From Lamellibrachia columna (taxonomy: Eukaryota > Annelida > Polychaeta > Sabellida > Siboglinidae), in the NCBI GenBank assembly GCA_963662155.1, contig OY759274.1, positions 22,283,457-22,347,456 of the forward strand: a stretch of 64,000 bases of DNA, in the 5' to 3' direction. Below are positions 48,641 through 64,000 of the stretch, piece after piece; position 1 is the stretch's first letter, and every line of letters starts with the position of its first letter. The translations under genes and the position numbers were made by a program. Below the pieces are notes generated by a model. The model was not told the origin of the DNA. It did not search any database and was given only the letters and a program-made list of their open reading frames with translations.

Positions 48641-49265
48641 TATAACAGATGTTTGTTCTAGTTCTTTGTTCTAGTGCACCAGTGACATTTACATTACTAC
48701 ATTTCCTTCAGTTTTCTGACTCGGGAGGAGAAACAACAGACAAACTAATAACATAACATGTCTTTTGATGAAACGACCCACGCCTTCAAGATAAAACAAC
48801 CAGGAAGCGCCACCGTTGTTAAGACGACAACACCCTTACCCAGCCCCCAGGCAATACTTGTCTACATAACACCTGGCTGTCGCAATCAATGGTGGCACTC
48901 AACTACTACTTATGACTGGTAATCCTATACAGGTGTATCTCAGTCCTCGGGAAATGGTCGTCTCTATTCACTAATGGCGCCAATAACCCAACACCACTAC
49001 CACAAACTTCACAGTCATAAATCAATAGTGGCCAAGTCATCATACGGAAACGCTCAATAATCCGAGCAAGTTTCACACAGGTACAGGCAGTGATGTCATG
49101 TGACTGTTGCTCTCCATTTCCAAGCCGTGTGAATGCAGCGAAAATCCTTTTGTTGGTCAGTGTGTGTCATCTGAGTTGTGTCCAGCTTTAAGAAATGTTC
49201 ATGAACTGTGCATAACCAGAGCCATTATGTAATGTAACACTGATGCATATAAAGGTAAATGGTAC
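48641..49265. other. intergenic, nothing recognised
   Basis: No supported gene or repeat between the LINE fragment and the SINE cluster. Confidence 0.4.
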
Positions 49266-49614
49266 ATTTGTATGTAGCGTGGCATCCAGTCCTTGGGATT
49301 GCCCTAAACACTTTACTACATTTCACCCCCGGCAGACCTATTCCTTTACACGTCACCCCTTGGCAGACCTTTTCATTCCAACACCATCTCGACTTCTCTG
49401 GGAAGCATTCAGCCATGCTACAATTACTGCGCGAAGACTATTCATTCACATATCCACTTCTGTCTGTAGCCACATACTTTTTATCCAGCTGAGTGAACTG
49501 AGGCAATGTGGAACGAACGAAATTGCCAAACCTTCAAAACAGCAGCTAGAGGATTAAAACCCGGGTTCTCTCGATACAGAGTCCGACATTGTAACTGCAA
49601 CTTCATCGCGCCCC
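49266..49614 (-). mobile_element. SINE family A, with internal duplication
   Basis: Family order on the minus strand from tRNA-like head (cccgggttctctcgat on the plus strand) to tail (catccagtccttgg). The tail segment 'caccc..ggcagaccta/tttcatt' is present twice (about 49325-49345 and 49356-49376), a short internal duplication. Confidence 0.82.
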
Positions 49615-49735
49615 ACATAAATATATCATGCATGCAGTGCCGAGATTTCATCAAACCTTGGTATTTATTGAGGAGCACAAGAGGTCGACAAAGCATCACA
49701 ACCAGACGGTAAACAGAAGAAAGCATCATTAATTA

Positions 49736-49930
49736 ATTATGCTCACTCCACAATGCCTCAGTTCACTCGGCTGCATAAATGAGTACCTGGCTATAGTAGT
49801 AATTGTAACATGGCTGAATGCTTCCCAGAGATGTTAAGTTGGCATTAGAATGAACAGGTCTGCCTGGGGGTGAAGTGTGAAGCATTTAGAGCAATCTTAA
49901 TGAAGGACTGGATACCATCCTTTATAATAA
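49736..49930 (+). mobile_element. SINE family A, 5'-truncated
   Basis: Begins within the body (tgctcactccacaatgcctc) and continues through ggctgcataaatgagtacct, aatgaacaggtctgcctggg and gaaggactggatacca. The head is missing. Confidence 0.8.
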
Positions 49931-49989
49931 CATATTACGTGAACAACGTTCTTGAAAGGGGTACTCCCTTAAAACAACCACTGCCTTAG

Positions 49990-50215
49990 CTTTTAGTGGG
50001 GCAAGGTGATCTAGTGGTTAGAGTTGGACGGTCAAGGGAGGGGATCAAGTCCACCTCCTGCCGTTTTAAAACTTGGGCAATTTTGTTCACCCCACTTTGC
50101 TGTGTCTTTCGGAAGAGACAGTAAAAGCAGTTGGTCCCTTCTATCTGGTCTCTATGCCCGGGGAAGTTAAAGATCCCATGCAGGGGGTAAATGTGTAACC
50201 TGACTCAGAGCTTGT
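49990..50215 (+). mobile_element. SINE family B
   Basis: The tRNA-like head (ggtgatctagtggttagagt, box A; then a diverged box B) joins aacttgggcaattttgttcacccc, which is shared with family A. It then has its own body: tgtgtctttcggaagagaca, then tctatgcccggggaagttaa and agatccc. Confidence 0.8.
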
Positions 50216-50299
50216 ATCTCAATCTCTAGACTTCCACTGATGTCAATACTCTGACATAAGGACTTTGCCAATTATGAAGTAAAAGTAGAAGTAACTTAC

Positions 50300-62290
<11,991 letters not shown>

Positions 62291-63369
62291 CTGTGACAGA
62301 TAAGGGGCTTCATTGATGTAGCAAGTGGATAATTATGACTAAGAAGACACATTTTTGTATATAAAATTACAGTCAAACACTGTCTACATATTACTCCCTT
62401 AGCAAAAAACATAGAAATATGTCATAATTCTATAAATTTCCATAGAAATTTATAGAATTCAACAGAGTATAGTAGATTTTGCATAGAAAACCACAGAATA
62501 CTATTCTATATAAATAGATTACGTCAACTTCAATTTTCAATAGATTTGTATAGAATTTTTTAGAATTCTATAGAGCATTGCAGAATATAGTAGAGAAAAC
62601 TATAGAAACTACAAGTTCTATAGCTATGTCCACTATGTCAGTTGTGTCCACAAAAATCCTTAAAAAAAAATTTATTTTTAAATTCTATAGATTGTTTTGG
62701 GTTTGTAACCCTAATTTAACTTAATTACAAATTAATTTGTTAATTACAAAGATCAATATCTTCACATACTTGCTTAACATCTTCATGCAGGATGTCATAA
62801 CTGCTAACATTCGGATAGGTAGCTTCAGAGAATACACTGAATGTATTCAGAAACAAACAACTTCTACTTGCTTTCAAAAGACTGATAAAGGAGGTATATA
62901 GATTTGACAGGCAGTAGAATGTCTTTAAAAACTGTTTTTAAAACATGTCAGAAAAGTTGTAGATAACTGTGACCATTTAACTTAACTGTAACCATCTGCT
63001 ACTAAGGCCCACATCCTCTGGGCAACTTCTGCTTAAAGTATAGCAGCTGTTGTAGTCCAGGAGGATTAGGGCTGAACATGGAAATAAAAAGTACACAGCA
63101 AATTGTTTCAGGATAGTTGCGAAATACCACATTGAACAACATATCAAAAGTCCCCTAGTTCCCCCTATGTGTGTTTGCCACAACAAGGTTACAAGGCTAT
63201 ATGCATGATATCTATTATAGACTATAGGCCATTGGGTTGAAATCACCTCCGTCCATGAATTCTGCCATCCAGTTATTGCAACAACAGGAAATCTTGACAA
63301 AAGCTATTTGCTTTAATACCACAAATGACAAACACAATTTTTCCACTGAAAAATATTGCTCATTAAGCT
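62291..63369. other. upstream kinase intron (presumed), self-similar AT-rich patch
   Basis: At 62410-62700 atagaatt/aattctat motifs recur in both orientations; a similar patch lies at 52570-52620. No further kinase exon was recognised up to the window end. Confidence 0.45.
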
Positions 63370-64000
63370 AGCTGGGGTGGCTATTATATGCTTGTCTTGA
63401 ATTGAGTAGTTTCAGTGGAAGTTTTTAAGATAGATTAACCATTTCTTCAAAGGTTGTAGTTGAAATACTATACAATATTCCAGATTAATCAAATTTGGAG
63501 TTTTTTTATTTATTTATTTGGTTATGTTACAGGATTTTAAAAACATTTTGTAAGTGTGAAAAAATAGCCACAAAATTATATCATTTTCAGAAAATCACCA
63601 AAGAAATAAATGACATACATATAAGTATGACAGTGTCACTGATAACCTTAAGGTTGATTTTGGTTAAAATAAACGACTTACGTCTGCTACACCACCGTGA
63701 ATGAATTAAGCAAAAGTTGAATGACAGCCTAAAGTGGCAGTGTATTTTTGACACAAACCCTTCACCAATCGTTATTTACTGCCCTGTATAGTTCCTGCAT
63801 GTAAGACACGGTCATAGCCAAATTGCAGCATTGTAAGTGTTGTAGATTTTATAAACAATTGAATTAGGTAACGTTTCCTGACTGTTAAAGATAACAGAAA
63901 TGTCAATAGATATGCATATCATGCTTGAAATGTGACGGTTTTCACTGGCGTTTTACGTCTTGTTGACAAAACATAATGGCCAGTTGTAATACTGACATGT
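63370..64000 (+). repeat. dispersed repeat, copy 2, cut by window end
   Basis: Same-orientation partner of 50717-51370, with substitutions and small indels throughout. It continues past the window edge. Confidence 0.85.

Overview
The window is animal nuclear DNA. It contains multi-exon genes with GT-AG introns, a fused SAICAR synthetase/AIR carboxylase gene of the animal type (PAICS), a doublecortin-like kinase, tRNA-derived SINEs, LINE fragments, hAT-type DNA transposons and many micro- and minisatellites. I cannot name the species; an invertebrate with a repeat-rich genome fits best.

Three protein-coding genes can be supported by exon-by-exon reading with matching splice phases. (1) An ankyrin-repeat protein of 993 residues lies on the + strand (20345-27634, six coding exons, about 27 repeats). 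(2) PAICS lies on the + strand (30612-41411, eight coding exons, 424 residues, complete). It has a first exon of only 7 coding bases and one GC-AG intron. (3) The kinase domain and start of the C-terminal tail of a DCLK-family Ser/Thr kinase lie on the - strand (62290 down to 50300, eight exons, 308 residues). This gene is partial: no DCX domain and no stop codon were found. PAICS and the kinase converge, with about 8.9 kb of gene-poor, repeat-rich DNA between their identified coding ends.

Layout: 1-20.3 kb has no convincing host gene. It holds tandem arrays (93, 32, 62 and 79 bp units), a long CTG/CTA tract, a GA tract, a decayed LTR-retrotransposon integrase, LINE and SINE remnants, an inverted-end element at 10.6-11.6 kb, and a 2.6-kb hAT-like element (13250-15879) with a near-perfect 8-bp target duplication. 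That element carries a BED zinc-finger exon and a 52-copy 20-bp array. 20.3-28.1 kb is the ankyrin gene; one intron holds a 30-bp array that matches the tRNA-like head of the SINE next to it. 28.2-30.5 kb is simple repeat. 30.6-41.8 kb is PAICS, whose introns hold two hAT elements with exact 8-bp target duplications and a LINE inserted into a 42-bp array. 41.8-50.3 kb is intergenic, with a 187-bp higher-order array and a cluster of SINEs. 50.3-62.3 kb is the kinase gene, with a 57-bp array (1.5 kb) containing an exact-looking 513-bp duplication, plus LINE, SINE and MITE insertions. The window ends inside the second copy of a 12.65-kb-spaced dispersed repeat.

The three genes do not form a pathway: PAICS is de novo purine synthesis, the kinase is probably cytoskeletal or signalling, and the ankyrin protein has no assigned role. 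I saw no new multi-gene system. The most interesting signals are how the repeats arose: arrays that look seeded from transposon or SINE ends, and nested insertions.
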